Source: Ptiloglossa arizonensis
Lineage: Eukaryota > Arthropoda > Insecta > Hymenoptera > Colletidae
NCBI RefSeq assembly: GCF_051014685.1
Contig: NC_135058.1
Span: 9,400,811 to 9,464,810, forward strand
Length of the DNA: 64,000 bases
Direction: 5' to 3'
Both the position numbers and the translations under genes were made by a program. Shown one piece after another: positions 23,496-34,551 of the stretch; the first letter of the stretch is position 1; every line of letters starts with the position of its first letter. Under the pieces are notes generated by a model. The model searched no databases. It saw only the letters and a list, made by a program, of their open reading frames with translations, and had not been told where the DNA came from.

Positions 23496-25937
23496 GAAAA
23501 CCCCCGATTGTCGAAACACGGGAACTCGACTGCGAGGCGAACGCGCAAAGTAGTCGTAATGCCGCGTTATGGTGTCCGTTGGAAACGGTCTCACCTCGAG
23601 GTGCGTTTCATTGACCACCCGGGAACGAGAACGTCGCGAGGCAATTTCACGTTGTTTCGAGGCGAGCGCGCGATCACCATCGACGCAGGGAACAACGTAA
23701 ACGAGGGTGATCGAAATTTCCGATCTCACGCGTCCCCCCTCCTTTCTCGTTCCACGCTGGTTAGCGTGTATTTGGGATCGTAGTTGACGCGGAACTATGC
23801 AGCTCGAAATAGTTATAGAGTGATCGTTTTTGGGTGGCAATCGAGAGTGAAATTTGCTCGCCACCGAAACACGAAACGTGCACGTGGATTTCTGGATTTA
23901 TTTTCTCTGTCGTCTTCCTCGAATCGTAACTTCAAACGTGTACTCGAACTAACTCAAACGTAACTCAAAATCGCGATTAGAATTTAGGTAACGATGAATG
24001 AACGATTCGGGACGGTTGAGATTTTGCTCGATGATCTTTGTCGCGCCAGTGATCAGTTTCGATGTAAACAAATGTTACGTCGGAAGTTTCTCGGCGTGCA
24101 ACGCGGCGAGGAGTGTCGATTTATTCGAGGAAGAATCGCGATCTCACGGTGCAGTTGCATCCGTTGCGCTAGCAAAATGTGGCATAGAAATGGGCCTTGC
24201 GACTTGCCTCTAGCGGCATCTAAAATTGGAATTGTGGTTCAACCGAAGACTTACAGTTACTCTCTATTTAATACAGACAGGATAGCACAGCGTACAGTTT
24301 TCAAAGTATGGGTTACCCAGTTCGATTCGATGATTCTGTAATTATTTTGGGCAATGCGCTAAGCTGCCACATCTGATAACCGTTGCAAACACTGCCAGTA
24401 AGAATCAAGTTCCAGGAAACTCTAGCTCAATCCATCTAGTTAACCCCCCGATCGCTAAAACATTCATCTCCGAGTTTTAGAGTATTCTTTTCCTCTGCAA
24501 GGTTACAACACGCGTTCAATTTTCTGCCCGAAGAAAAATGTCTTAATTGTACACTCTAATACCGTTCGTTCTCGTTTAAGAGTCGATAATCGACATCGAT
24601 CGATCAAAGTCCGTATCGTTGAACGAGGTTTCTTCAATTTCATCGAAACATCGTCGATTTCCTCCGAGTGATTTCTTTCTTTCGCGCCGGTTTCGAACAA
24701 ATTGTCATCTCGCTTCGAAATATCGGGGAACGCGTTGCGAAGTAAACTTCGTGGGAGCTAATCGAACCGGAAGTCGAACGTTTACCTTGCCCGTCGTTAA
24801 CATTCGTTGGAAATTCCGTGGGACGTTTAAACAACGGGAGAACTCGTTGTTACGCGGTCCCGATAAATTGCAATTTCGTCGATAAGCGTTACCCGAGGAA
24901 GAACTCGAGAGAAAACGATGGATTTTCCGCGTACTTTTTACGAGAACCTCGACGCGAAACAGAAACTCCCACGGTGAGCTCGCCGAAACGAACGGCGCTC
25001 GTTTTAATTGGAAATTTGTATTCCGGAGTCGCGTTCGTCGTAACTCGAAGCCCCAAGAACTGGAGGAGCTCGTCCAACGGTGTCTAATAATCCTAATTTC
25101 GTCTTCGAGTATGGCCCGTTCGCGGACCTCGAGGTCGTTTCTTAACAAGTTCCGTGCTGGACCCGATTTTCGGTTACTTTCCGTTCAGGCCACGTGGGAC
25201 GTATCGGGCTCGCACTGTTGCGATTTATATTGGCTTGTTCCGGAAGTCGTTTCGTTCTCCAAAACGGAGAATATATAATTTAATAAAATTTTTATACGCT
25301 CTAAAAAATTCGCGTTTCATTTTCACTAAAAAAAAAAAACGAAATGACTTTTTCGAACAACCCAATACTTATGCTTCCGATCGAATATTATACGACATTC
25401 GATCGATATTTCTAATAGCGAGAAAACTATAGTTAGTAAGAGAGGGGTGTAGAGTTGGCGGTGCGTTGGACAACGAAGCGGGAAATTTAATTTTGAACCT
25501 TACGTATTCCGTTTGCAGCCGCGAATGCACATTACGGCGAAGTTCGTTGACGGCTCGAAACGGAAATTTCAGCCCGTGTACGCCCCACGCGGCACGGAAC
25601 GCGTTAACCGGGTTCGTCCTCCAATTTTTAACGAGTCCTGCGCCTCGAAAGAAGCCGGGTGGACGGTTCTCGTTTCGAATTCACAGCGTAGTTCCGCGGT
25701 GGATTGTGTCAGACTCGACGGTCGGGGCGCGCGCACGCGCAGCCGCGCGCGATGCGTAGTATTTCGTAATACGCGTGTATCGTGGTTCGCTTGCCTCGTC
25801 GATCGGCGGTTTATTAAAATCTTCTCGATCGAGGGAGCAATTTTGTGCCCGCGAATCGCTACGAAAATATTTCAGACTTGCAACACGTCTCCGCGTAACG
25901 AGCCGCGGAGCGAAGAGGGACCGAGACGGAAAGACGC

Positions 25938-26062
25938 GCGCGAGAGAGAGAAAGAAAGAGAGAGTGAGAGAGAGAGAGAAAGACGAACAGAGAGTAAGAC
26001 CGAGAGGGAGACAGAAGAGGCGAAGAGAGAGGAAACGTGGAAGCGAGACGCAGGTAGAGAAT
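25938..26062 (+). repeat. Purine-rich (GAGA)n tract
   Basis: GAGAGAGAAAGAAAGAGAGAG-type sequence of about 120 bp with sparse substitutions (ACGAACAG, TAAGACCG). Confidence 0.8.
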
Positions 26063-27985
26063 CGCGAAGGAGAACGCGCAGGTGAGAAGGAGAGGACAAA
26101 GAGACGACTCGCGGTTGCGAGGGAGTGGGGGTAACGGGCCGGTAGAGTGGGGGTTGGTGTTGCTGGTGGGGGCTCGCGACCAAGAGGAAGGAGGGACGAG
26201 CCAGGAGGAAGTCAACGTCCGAAGATTACGGCAATGACATTCGCTTTTTCTCACTCTCCTCCTCTTGTTCCTCCCGGGGCACGCTGTCCTTTTTCCTTTC
26301 GCGATCTTTTCCTCTCTTTCAGAGTTCGCCGCTCGCCACGTCGTTCCCGTTTCTCTCGCTACGCGGAAAAACACGGGCGAAACAAAACCTGTTGATATTC
26401 GGCGATCGGTCGCACGGAATCGTTGACGAATAACTTGTTCCCCTTCTTATCTTGTCAATCTGATCCGCGCACTAACCTTTCGTACCATTCTACCCGTCTC
26501 ACACGCTCCATGGTCATCCGTATTTTTATTCGTTTCGTACTACTCCACATCGTCGCGCTTCCAGCAAGGGGGAACGCGTCGAGCGTCGATTTTTTTTTTT
26601 TTTAAACGAAACTTCGTTCGTACGTGGCAACGGGTTACGGAGAATTATTTCGCGATGATAAGTACGACGACAATCGATCGTGAACGATAAACACGTGTTT
26701 CTGGGATCGCTTGGATCGCGATCGAAATTTATACCGACGACGTAGGCAGCGAATACGGTTATTCGTACACGGTTGATGTACACTCGTCGGTTCTTTACGA
26801 ATTTTCGTTCTAATAGGCGCGTAACACTTCACGCGGCCCCCTTTGTAGACTCTCCCTGGTTTTTCCACTTGTCCTCTCATTGTTGCAACACCTTACGGAA
26901 TTTCACGCTCCTTTAACCTACTCCGCTTTTAAACGCACCACATCTCTTCTCGAACAATATTTCGTGTAATTCTATACGGATCTATTTCGTTTCGTTTCGT
27001 TTTACGTTCAACCGTTTGCGCAACATCTTGGAGGTTAGGTTTAAAAGCAGTCTTTGGCTGTACCTCGTCCTTACGCGGTACCGCTCCGTTTCAAATACAA
27101 TGGCGCGCGCGCTCAAAGTCGTCCACCGTCCATTTCTTTCAGCGTTGTTTCTTAAATATAATACACACAAGTAGGATACTTAAAGTAGCTTATCTGTACC
27201 GTTACTCGTTGAAATGCAAAGAACGATTAAAAATTTTTACATGCACTCGGATAAGCGTCTCGCTCTAAAAATAATCGTTCGTTCGTAAAAATTTGAGAAT
27301 TTTCCGAATTAAGGTACAAACGATCGATCAACTTGCGAGTAATTGCGAACAGACGGTAAATTGCGCTGAAAAAATGGAAATTATTGACTTTCGTCGAGCA
27401 ATGGGCGGAAATTTTAACGCGAAACTTTACAAATCGTTTTCGAGTAATCGAAATGGTTTTTCCGGGTGATTTTCGGAACTCAGAGTCGTCACATCGTGAG
27501 TCCGGAACATTAATATAAATCGTACTAAATTTTACGAAAGAGTTTCCGTTGCGTGGTTCTTTTAATTAAAAATTAAATATCCACGAATATCTACGATTGG
27601 AAACGTGTTTCATTTACGAATGTAACGTATTTTATAGCGATCAACGCGCGAAGAAAAATGGTGGACGATTTTCAGTTCGAGAGTGCGCCGCGATACGCTC
27701 CTTTTGTACAAAAATAGTATAATAATAATACAGATCGAGAATCGGTCTCGAGGACGAAACTCTCCTCCGATCGATCGAGGTTCACGAGATCGATTGGTTT
27801 TTTTCGTCGAGAGAACCGCCTTCGAATCGCTCCCGAAACGCGATACCCGGGATCGAAACCGATGCGAACGATCTACGGGCGCCGGCTGCACGAATTTTTT
27901 CGTTTCCTTTCCGTTCACCGCGTCCGAAGCTGCGCGTTTGCCTCTTTTGTTTCTGATTTTCCTTTCGTTTTGATTTCTCTTTCAG

Positions 27986-28073
27986 CGATGGATCACGTGA
28001 AAAGCCATGGGACCTCGGATCCACTAAAAATCGGCGGAAAAGGCCGCGCTTGCCTTACACGAAAAAAGCTTAA
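27986..28073 (+). other. Possible alternative terminal coding exon
   Basis: After a good acceptor (TTTCTCTTTCAG at 27974-27985), the phase expected by an upstream exon with two leftover bases (exon 1A or the candidate at 19836) reads a serine and then DGSREKPWDLGSTKNRRKRP and RLPYTKKA, with TAA at 28071-28073. The peptide is strongly basic, like a nuclear-localisation tail. AATAAA occurs at 28231-28236. Twenty-nine codons without a stop is weak evidence by itself. I do not recognise it, and it may be chance. Confidence 0.22.
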
Positions 28074-28142
28074 CCCGTAGAAGCGTTTCTCGCGCCGCGG
28101 GGCGAGGCGGACTAGCCTATGGGAAAAACGAACCTGAACCTA

Positions 28143-28335
28143 ACGTAGAAACACTGATAATAGAGAAAGAGGGTAAACGAGAAGAAAAATAAAAGGAAAG
28201 AGTGAAAGATACAAAGAGAGAGAGAAATAGAATAAAAAAAAGAAAATATAACGAAAAAGTGTAAAAAAAAAAAACAAGGAAAAAGTATAAACAGTGACAG
28301 AGAGAGAGAGAGAAACGGAGAGAGAAAAAGGAGAG
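28143..28335 (+). repeat. Purine-rich (GA/A)n tract
   Basis: GAGAAAGAGG, AAAGAGAGAGAG and GACAGAGAGAGAGAG-type runs with A-tracts. Low-complexity intronic DNA. Confidence 0.75.
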
Positions 28336-28899
28336 ATCGCGATTACGAACGAAAAATATAATGGGTTGAACTTCCCTCTGCCCCATTCGCGTGTGGTTCT
28401 CTTATTTTTGTTCTTTTTTTTTTTTTGTTATTTCGCAAGCGGAAACCAACGGGGCCGGAGTACACGAGGGAAAACAAGAAGAAGGGAAGAGATAACGAGA
28501 ACGCCCGTCGCCGCCGATGAGAAACATGCTCGCGCACCAAGACGATATCGCGCGCGTCCTCTTCTTGTAACAATGCCGAGCCCTTTCGGAGACCGCGATC
28601 CCAGGGATTTTCGCCGACACGGCGCGGAAGGGTCTCGTTTCGCGTGGTTGTGACACACACACACACATACACACACGGTGCCAGTGAAGTGCGACAAATC
28701 GATCAATCATTACACGCGTTCGTCGAGTTAGCGTGGCTGGAGAGTTATCCTTTTCTTTCTTTTTTCTTTTTTTTTTTTTTTATATATATTTTATTTCCAT
28801 TTCTTTTCCTCCTACTCCTTCTCCTCTTCTTCTTCTTCTTCGTTATCTTACCTCGACGACCGAAGATCCACACGGATACTGTTCGCGCTGGTTGGTTCT

Positions 28900-30360
28900 C
28901 CTCGATTTTCCATCGACGAACGAGAACGATTCGCATCGTTCGTGTACGCTCCGAGCCAACACCGGAACTCGGCTCGTAACGATCCCTGTTATCGAAGAGA
29001 GGAGAACACTAGGCGAGGGTGGTGGTTCTTTTTGCGAAAGGGACACCGAGCGGACGGTTTCGAGCGCGCGGCAAACTTTCGAACGCTTCGTCTCCGTCCG
29101 AAAATTCATTCTCGATAACACGCGCGGATAAGGATCGAAGAGACGTCCACTCGCCGCGTGACAAAACGCGTAACCGTGGAACGTGGGCTTGTTCAAGGCC
29201 ATAGAAAATCATCGTCCTCCACGTTTAACCCGTGTTATCGCGTCAACGCTCGACGAGACTCGAGGGGAGAGCGTTTTTATTTCATCTTTCTTTCCATTTT
29301 CATCCTTCCGCTTCGAAGGACGATAGATCGCACGTACACGGACAAGCGAGAAGAGGTGCACGCAGTTTCATTGAGAATCACCGTTCGAAGGAGGGAAACG
29401 GACAGTGACCCCGGTTAAAGCGTCCGCACGCGGTAAGGAATGGTTTCTCGAAACTGTAGCAACGCGAGGACCGGTGATCGCCGCGAGTACACGTCGTCGT
29501 CGTTGTTGTTGGATCGGTTCTCGACGACTTGCTCGAGTACCGTCGGTGCGTGAAGAGAGTTAGATACCTTGGACGAATACGTGGAGTCTTTCGTTCAGAG
29601 TTTCGTCGTTTGTTGGACCGTTCGCGATCCGCCTCGCGGAAGAGAGAGAAGTGCGCGCGACGAGTCTCCATCGGCTACTTTGTTACGCTCGCGCACGAAC
29701 GAGCGATGAAAAGGTAACGAACAGAGAGAAAGAAAGAGAGACAGAAAGAAAGAGAGAGAGAGAGAGTACCGTGGATGTGCATCGTTTGGCGGACTGCATG
29801 TTCCAGCGGGTCGTAAATAAGTGAGCAACCCCGGGTGAATACCAAGGTGACACGCGATTCGTGGATCGTTTCCTCATGAAGAAACGCCCCGGGGGACAAC
29901 CGTCGCGACGTTCCCGTTCGCATGGATCTACGGTCCGATCGTTCGCCCCGTTTCAGCGACGAATCATCGAGCACGCGTTGTCGTTGGACGAACAACCGTT
30001 GGAGTGGTTGTCGGGACCGTGGTCGGGGTTGTAAAACGGGCAGTGAGGGATCGGTAGCAACGAGACACCGACGGTGAACGGCGAACGGAATCGTGGTATT
30101 CCTCTCGGTGGTATATTTCGGTGTACGATCGTGTACCAAACGTGGTTCACGTTCCGCGCAACGGCCAACGAGTGTTCACGCGTCGTCCGCTTGTACCGCG
30201 TGAGCTCCTTCGTCGAGTGTATCGGCAGTTATGAGAAGCCGGCCGTACGAAGGTCGAGACGCGAATCGATCCCGGTACCGCGGCGTGTAACGCGAATGGT
30301 GACCGCAGTTCGTTACCGAGGTGCACCATCGCCGGCATCGAGTACAACTCTCGTCGTACA
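28900..30360 (+). promoter_or_regulatory. Probable alternative promoter and 5' UTR (promoter for the 30361 exon)
   Basis: CpG-dense sequence leading directly into the ATG exon at 30361, with a GA tract at 29717-29768. The frame of that ATG is closed by a TGA at 30232-30234 upstream, so no longer N-terminus is available. A possible acceptor (CCCCGTTTCAG) ends at 29956, so the exon could also receive a leader spliced from an upstream promoter. The transcription start cannot be fixed from sequence alone. Confidence 0.45.
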
Positions 30361-30643
30361 ATGGACGTTTTCAAAATCGACCAGTCGCTGAGCGCGGGTC
30401 TGGGTAGCGCCCCGGCGCCGGACACCCTTACGCCGGAAGTGTCATTCGACGCCGGTAGTGAGTTCAATCTGAGTTTCTTCGACGGACCGGAGGAGAACAG
30501 CACCCAGGGTTTCAGCGATCCCGGTTCCGTGGGTAGCGCCAGCGCGTCACCACCCCCAGGAACACCCGGCAGCATACCCGTTAACCCCCCGAACGCCGCC
30601 CTACCGATAGTCCAAGTGCCCTCCGGCATCGTCATTAAGCAAG
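30361..30643 (+). CDS. Alternative first coding exon of the large gene (94 codons plus one base)
   Basis: The ATG at 30361 has an excellent context (A at -3, G at +4) and follows an in-frame stop at 30232. The frame encodes MDVFKIDQSLSAGLGSAPAP and onward, with acidic-aromatic stretches (SEFNLSFFDGPEENS) resembling activation domains. It then becomes Ser/Pro/Gly-rich (PPPGTPGSIPVNPP) and ends PIVQVPSGIVIKQ plus one leftover G. The exon ends at CAAG|GTTTGT; beyond it the sequence turns abruptly into T-rich intron, so the longer open frame that continues to 31119 is not coding. The phase equals that at the end of exon 2 (13207), supporting splicing of both to one shared exon outside the window. 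IKQ followed by G would become IKQE, a second SUMO-type site, if the next exon starts AA or AG; that is speculation. Confidence 0.7.
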
Positions 30644-30930
30644 GTTTGTTTCATTTTCATTTTGCTTTCGCTTTTCTGGTTTTTTTTCCTTCTTTTCTTC
30701 CTATTATTATTCTTCTTCTACTTCTTCTTCTTTTATCGTTCGTGGTATCGCACGGGTCCGCGCGCGTCTCGGTTTTTCAATTTTTTTTTTACCCTCCACC
30801 TCCTTCTTTTACTCTTTCTCCTACTCTTACTCGTTCTCCATCTTCTCCGCTTCTCGTTGCCGATGTTTTGATCCACGTGACCGCGCACGTTTCGGGGTTT
30901 TCTTTTTTCTTTGTATTTTCCCTCCCTTCA
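30644..30930 (+). other. Start of the long 3' intron, T-rich
   Basis: Pyrimidine-rich intron sequence with CTTCTTCTTC and TTTTTTTTTT runs directly after the donor. No gene. The intron appears to extend to the right edge (more than 33 kb), since I find no supported downstream exon. Confidence 0.5.
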
Positions 30931-31375
30931 TCCCAACCCTGGCAATTTTTTGGTACACCAGATCGAAGTTTACTACGAAACTTGGTCTTTTGTTTTCTTT
31001 TGTTTTTTCAAGCTTCCTTCCTTTCGCGATTTCAACGGACCTTTCGGTCCACGGGACCGAAGTTCGCTACGGAAATTGGTCTTTTGTTTATTTTTTCCTT
31101 CCCTCTTTCACGATTTTAGCCGAGTTTTTGGTTCACGTGACCGAAGTTTACCGCGAAACTTGCTCTTTCGTTTTCTTTTTCTTTCTTTCTTCGGTGATTT
31201 TAGCGGACCTTCTGCTCCACGGGATAGAAGTTTACAACGAAAATTGTTTTTTGCATTTTCTTTCTTCCCTCTTCGGTGATTTCAGCAAACCTTTTGGTCC
31301 ACGTGATCGAAGTTTATTATAAAAATTGGCTTTTTACTTCTTTTCCTTGCTCCCCGCTTAAGTGATTTTCACGGA
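30867..31375 (+). repeat. Tandem repeats of about 80-92 bp, several carrying CACGTG
   Basis: About six units. Each has a TTTTGGTCCACGTGATCGAA-type core, then GTTTACTACGAAA.TTGGTCTTT, a T/C-rich spacer and TTCGGTGATTTTAGC. The GAAGTT core recurs near 30964, 31059, 31144, 31226 and 31308. Perfect CACGTG lies at 30874-30879, 31134-31139 and 31300-31305; other copies carry CACGGG (31050-31055, 31218-31223). Confidence 0.88.
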
Positions 31376-31887
31376 CCTTTTGGTCGAGTCCTTTTCACGA
31401 GACCGCGCGCGTTTTCGTTCTTTATTTGCTTCGTTTTCCTTCTTCGCCCATTTATTGTCGAATTTGGGGGATCATTTCTCCGTTTTTCGTTTCGTACGCG
31501 GTCGTTTCTGGATCGTTTCGTTCCGTCAGCGTTTCTCGCGTTCACGCACAGTGAAACATTGTCGCGAAATGTCGCAATGTTTCGCGTTATTGTTGCGCGT
31601 GCTTCGCGCGGAGTTTGGTAACGCGTTCGTATTTACCGCGTGGACGGGCGTTACGAAAGCGAGGAACCGGGATAAAACACGCGAGGCGTACTCGAGATTT
31701 CCGTGCAGAACAGCGCGCGAACGATTGATCGATCGATCCGATTTTATCTGCGAAAAATCGAATATCGCGCGCTGTTGTCCGAGAGAGATTCAGATGTTAT
31801 CTTTGGACGAGTTTGACGCGAGTTTGAAGAAGAATCTAGGGGTTGTACGGGATAGGTTGCTTGGAAGGGGGTGTTTCAACGAGAGGG

Positions 31888-32328
31888 TTCATTTCTATGA
31901 GAACCACGCGACGAGAGTTTTTAACTTTTGAAAACTGAAACGAGAGTGTCTGTGGTTTGAATACCACGTGACGAGTGTGTTAATTGTTTGAGAACCACGT
32001 GAAGAAAGTGTTCGTTTTTTAGAGAATTATTTAACGAGTGGTTATTCTTTGAAAACTACGTAACGAGAGTGTTAACTTTTTGAGAATCACTCAAAGAAAG
32101 TGTTCGTTTTTTAGAGAATTATTTAACGAGTGGTTATTCTTTGAAAACTACGTAACGAGAGTGTTAATTTCTTGAGAACTGCTCAAAGAAAGTGTTAATT
32201 TTTTGGGAATTATTTAACCAGTGCTTAGTTTTCGAGAACCACGTAACGAGAGTGTTCATTTATCGAGAATCATTTAACCAGTGTTCATTTTTCGAGAACT
32301 ACGTAACGAGAGTGTTCATTTTCTGTAC
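31888..32328 (+). repeat. Minisatellite of about 31-bp units with a 92-bp higher-order period
   Basis: Units of the type GAGAACCACGTAACGAGAGT followed by GTTCATTTTT, varying to AATTATTTAACGAGTG and AATCACTCAAAGAAAG. AGAGAATTATTTAACGAGTG recurs at 32021 and 32113, showing a 92-bp higher-order unit. CACGTG occurs at 31965-31970 and 31996-32001. Confidence 0.9.
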
Positions 32329-32329
32329 A

Positions 32330-32969
32330 TCTAGACAATAATGTACTACAACGTTCTTGTCTACACGTTTGTACATTTTCTGCACGTTTGTTTCCAATTT
32401 CTATACAAATTGGTGACATTTATCAAACCTCTCGGATCGTTAAATATCCAAATTGCTAAATTGCCTTTGTACCCTTCGAACTTAACTTACCAACCTACGT
32501 TAGGTAGATATTTTCAGGGGCGTGTTCTCCACGAATTATATACATTCTAATTTACCTTGTACCCTTCGCAAGGGGCGGTAAATTCGAATAAAAAATATGT
32601 TCACCGACGTGAAAATCTCAATTTAACGAATTGAATCCTACTCGAAGGTCCACTTTCTTTTTTTTAGGCTACCGACCGTTATAAATCTTAGCCGACGTAT
32701 TCACGAACGGCGCAGATACGGTACGATGTTTATGTTCGTTGGGAGGCGAACTTTTTCCACCTTTGCGTGACAGAAAATGGTGGCCACGTCGTGACTTTAC
32801 CGCAGCTTACGCGAGATTAGTGACGCTAACCACCGATACCCTCGACCATTTCTTCGTTATAACTCGCGCCATTAAATAAGCTTTTTCGACAATAAACCGA
32901 TAAGACGTCTCTGCTACGGTTTATCATTTCGACCAGAACTTTCCTATCGCGATCTTTCTCACAGAGATA
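32330..32969 (+). other. Intronic sequence, nothing recognised
   Basis: AT-balanced unique sequence between the minisatellite and the first mariner-like relic. The 69-codon frame at 32341-32550 has no domain character and I do not count it as a gene. Confidence 0.4.
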
Positions 32970-33186
32970 TATCAGAGGTCGCTCGATAAGTTTCGTCGTT
33001 CGATAAGAAATGGAGCTAATAGGTTCGTTGTTTTATTTTCATAAAAATCATAGTACCGTTTGACGAACATGTATGAAGTCTCGTATAGATCTGTCGATTC
33101 AGTGGTACTATATCTACAGTTGTTCAAAGTATGATAGTATTTTTTTACAATGGAAAAAACGACAAAGCTTATCGAACAACCTGGTA
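32970..33186. mobile_element. Short non-autonomous mariner-like element (217 bp including TA ends)
   Basis: Left end: TA, then TCAGAGGTCGCTCGATAAG and TTTCGTCGTT. Right end, read inward on the minus strand: TA, then CCAGGTTGTTCGATAAGC and TTTGTCGTT. The ends are clear imperfect terminal inverted repeats flanked by TA, the target of mariner/Tc1 elements. The interior holds no transposase frame, so it is a MITE-like deletion derivative. Its middle (GAACATGTATGAAGTCTCGT, then ATAGATCTGTCGA) is shared with the relics near 33.4, 38.4 and 55.3 kb. Confidence 0.8.
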
Positions 33187-33346
33187 TCGAGATTTAATTC
33201 GTGGAGTGAAATTTGTAATTTCGACGATGAAACAGTTTTCTTCTAGGTCTCTTTTTATCTTTACTCGTGCACGTGCACACTCACGTTCCACTTTAGGAAT
33301 ATATAATTTACAGTGAATATAATTTATCGAAAGTATTATAATTTTC

Positions 33347-33503
33347 GAATAGGTTTCGAAGGGAATTTGTATCGATCACACGTGTGAAGTTTCACATAAA
33401 TTTGTCGACTCGTTCCTACATATACAATTACTGTTCGAAGTCGAAGTGTCGCAGTCATTTTGTCCAATAGAATCAACGACAAACCTTATCGAACAAGCTA
33501 ATA
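33347..33503. mobile_element. Mariner-like relic, right end clear
   Basis: The right end, read inward, is TA, then TTAGCTTGTTCGATAAGG and TTTGTCGTT. The interior shares GTGTGAAGTTTCACATAAAT and TTGTCGACTCGTTCCTAC with the other copies. The left end near 33347 (TAGGTTTCGAAGGG) is degraded. No coding capacity. Confidence 0.6.
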
Positions 33504-34545
33504 CTTTGGTGCACATCGATACAGTAAATATTCAACTTAATCCCGCGTAGAAGTAGAACATCCTATTCTCCTTTCACCGACAAACTTGTAGCACGCCAAG
33601 TGTTCCGATCGCGTCAATTTAACGAAACGTTTCAGCCGCACGAAGATTCGAAAATGAGTGGAGCCGGTCTCGATGAATTATTGGCCACTCGAGCGAACGG
33701 AAACGGCGGGAAGTTTTCTCGGATTCTCCGTGAAACCTCTATCACCGACTCGAGATTTCTATTTAGCGCGAAAAATGGGGTACAAACGCGTAACCCCGTT
33801 ACGGGTACAGCGAGAAGGGAACGCGGACCGAGAGAACTCTAACCCCGAGAGTTCGTAAACGGGGATCTTCGTGGGCCAATATTTCAATCGGTGAAAATTG
33901 TTCTCGCGAACTTTTCCTTCGTAAACGATCTCGTTCTCCGAAGTTTGCGATTCGAATTCGTAACAGTCGCGTTTGTAACCATTGATCGTTCACCACGTAG
34001 ACGGACAACGTCTAGCAGCGTTCGCCTCCGAGGTGCCTCCTCGTTAAAGGTTACGATACAAATTGGAAAGGTCGCCGAGCGTTTTGCAATATTCGCAATT
34101 CGTCCTGGGGGCTCTGCGTACAATGCTATCGACGCTACGGTACAATATAAATCTATAGCACCCGGCCACCTTCGGCCTACCGATTTCTCTTTCGATTGAG
34201 TTTTCTTTCCCCGACCCCATTGTCTCGTAGGAAATATCGGATCGAGAACTGGTTTCTTACGTCCAGGTTGTGAATCCAGCTTCATAGCCATAACCCTATC
34301 CCCTCTTGTGTCTCTCACCCCTTCTCTCTCTCTCTCTATCTCTGTCTATTTGCAAAGAGACCGAGCGGGCTGACATTTCACTCGAGCGGAGAGCGCACTG
34401 GTGAGACACGTTTCGTCTTCCGATACTCGTAATGCAGATCTGTTTGGTATAACGTTCGTTCGCGCGGGGTGGATGCGAAAAATTGTACAGAATGACAGAA
34501 TCGGGGGTATGGAAAAACCGAGAATTGGTTCTCGATTCGAGTTGG
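33504..34545 (+). other. Intronic sequence, CpG-richer, nothing recognised
   Basis: Unique sequence with overlapping short frames on both strands and a (TC)n run at 34321-34346. No gene supported. Confidence 0.4.
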
Positions 34546-34551
34546 AGGATT

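Larger units (their letters stand above)
21600..27985 (+). other. Intronic or inter-promoter sequence, no gene seen
   Basis: CpG-dense DNA with short overlapping frames only. Contents: a GA-rich run at 22797-22865, a CGCGTCGCGTCG-type array at 23430-23495, an AGCCAGCCAGC run at 23085-23115, a GAGAGA-rich stretch at 25938-26060, and T-tracts near 26590. Other stretches (24.0-25.9 kb, 26.4-27.9 kb) hold nothing I recognise. Confidence 0.5.

Noticed and set aside
30644..31119. Extension of the 30361 frame to 252 codons
   Set aside because: After 30643 the sequence switches to T-rich intron (poly-Phe/Leu translation) right behind a usable donor with the right phase.
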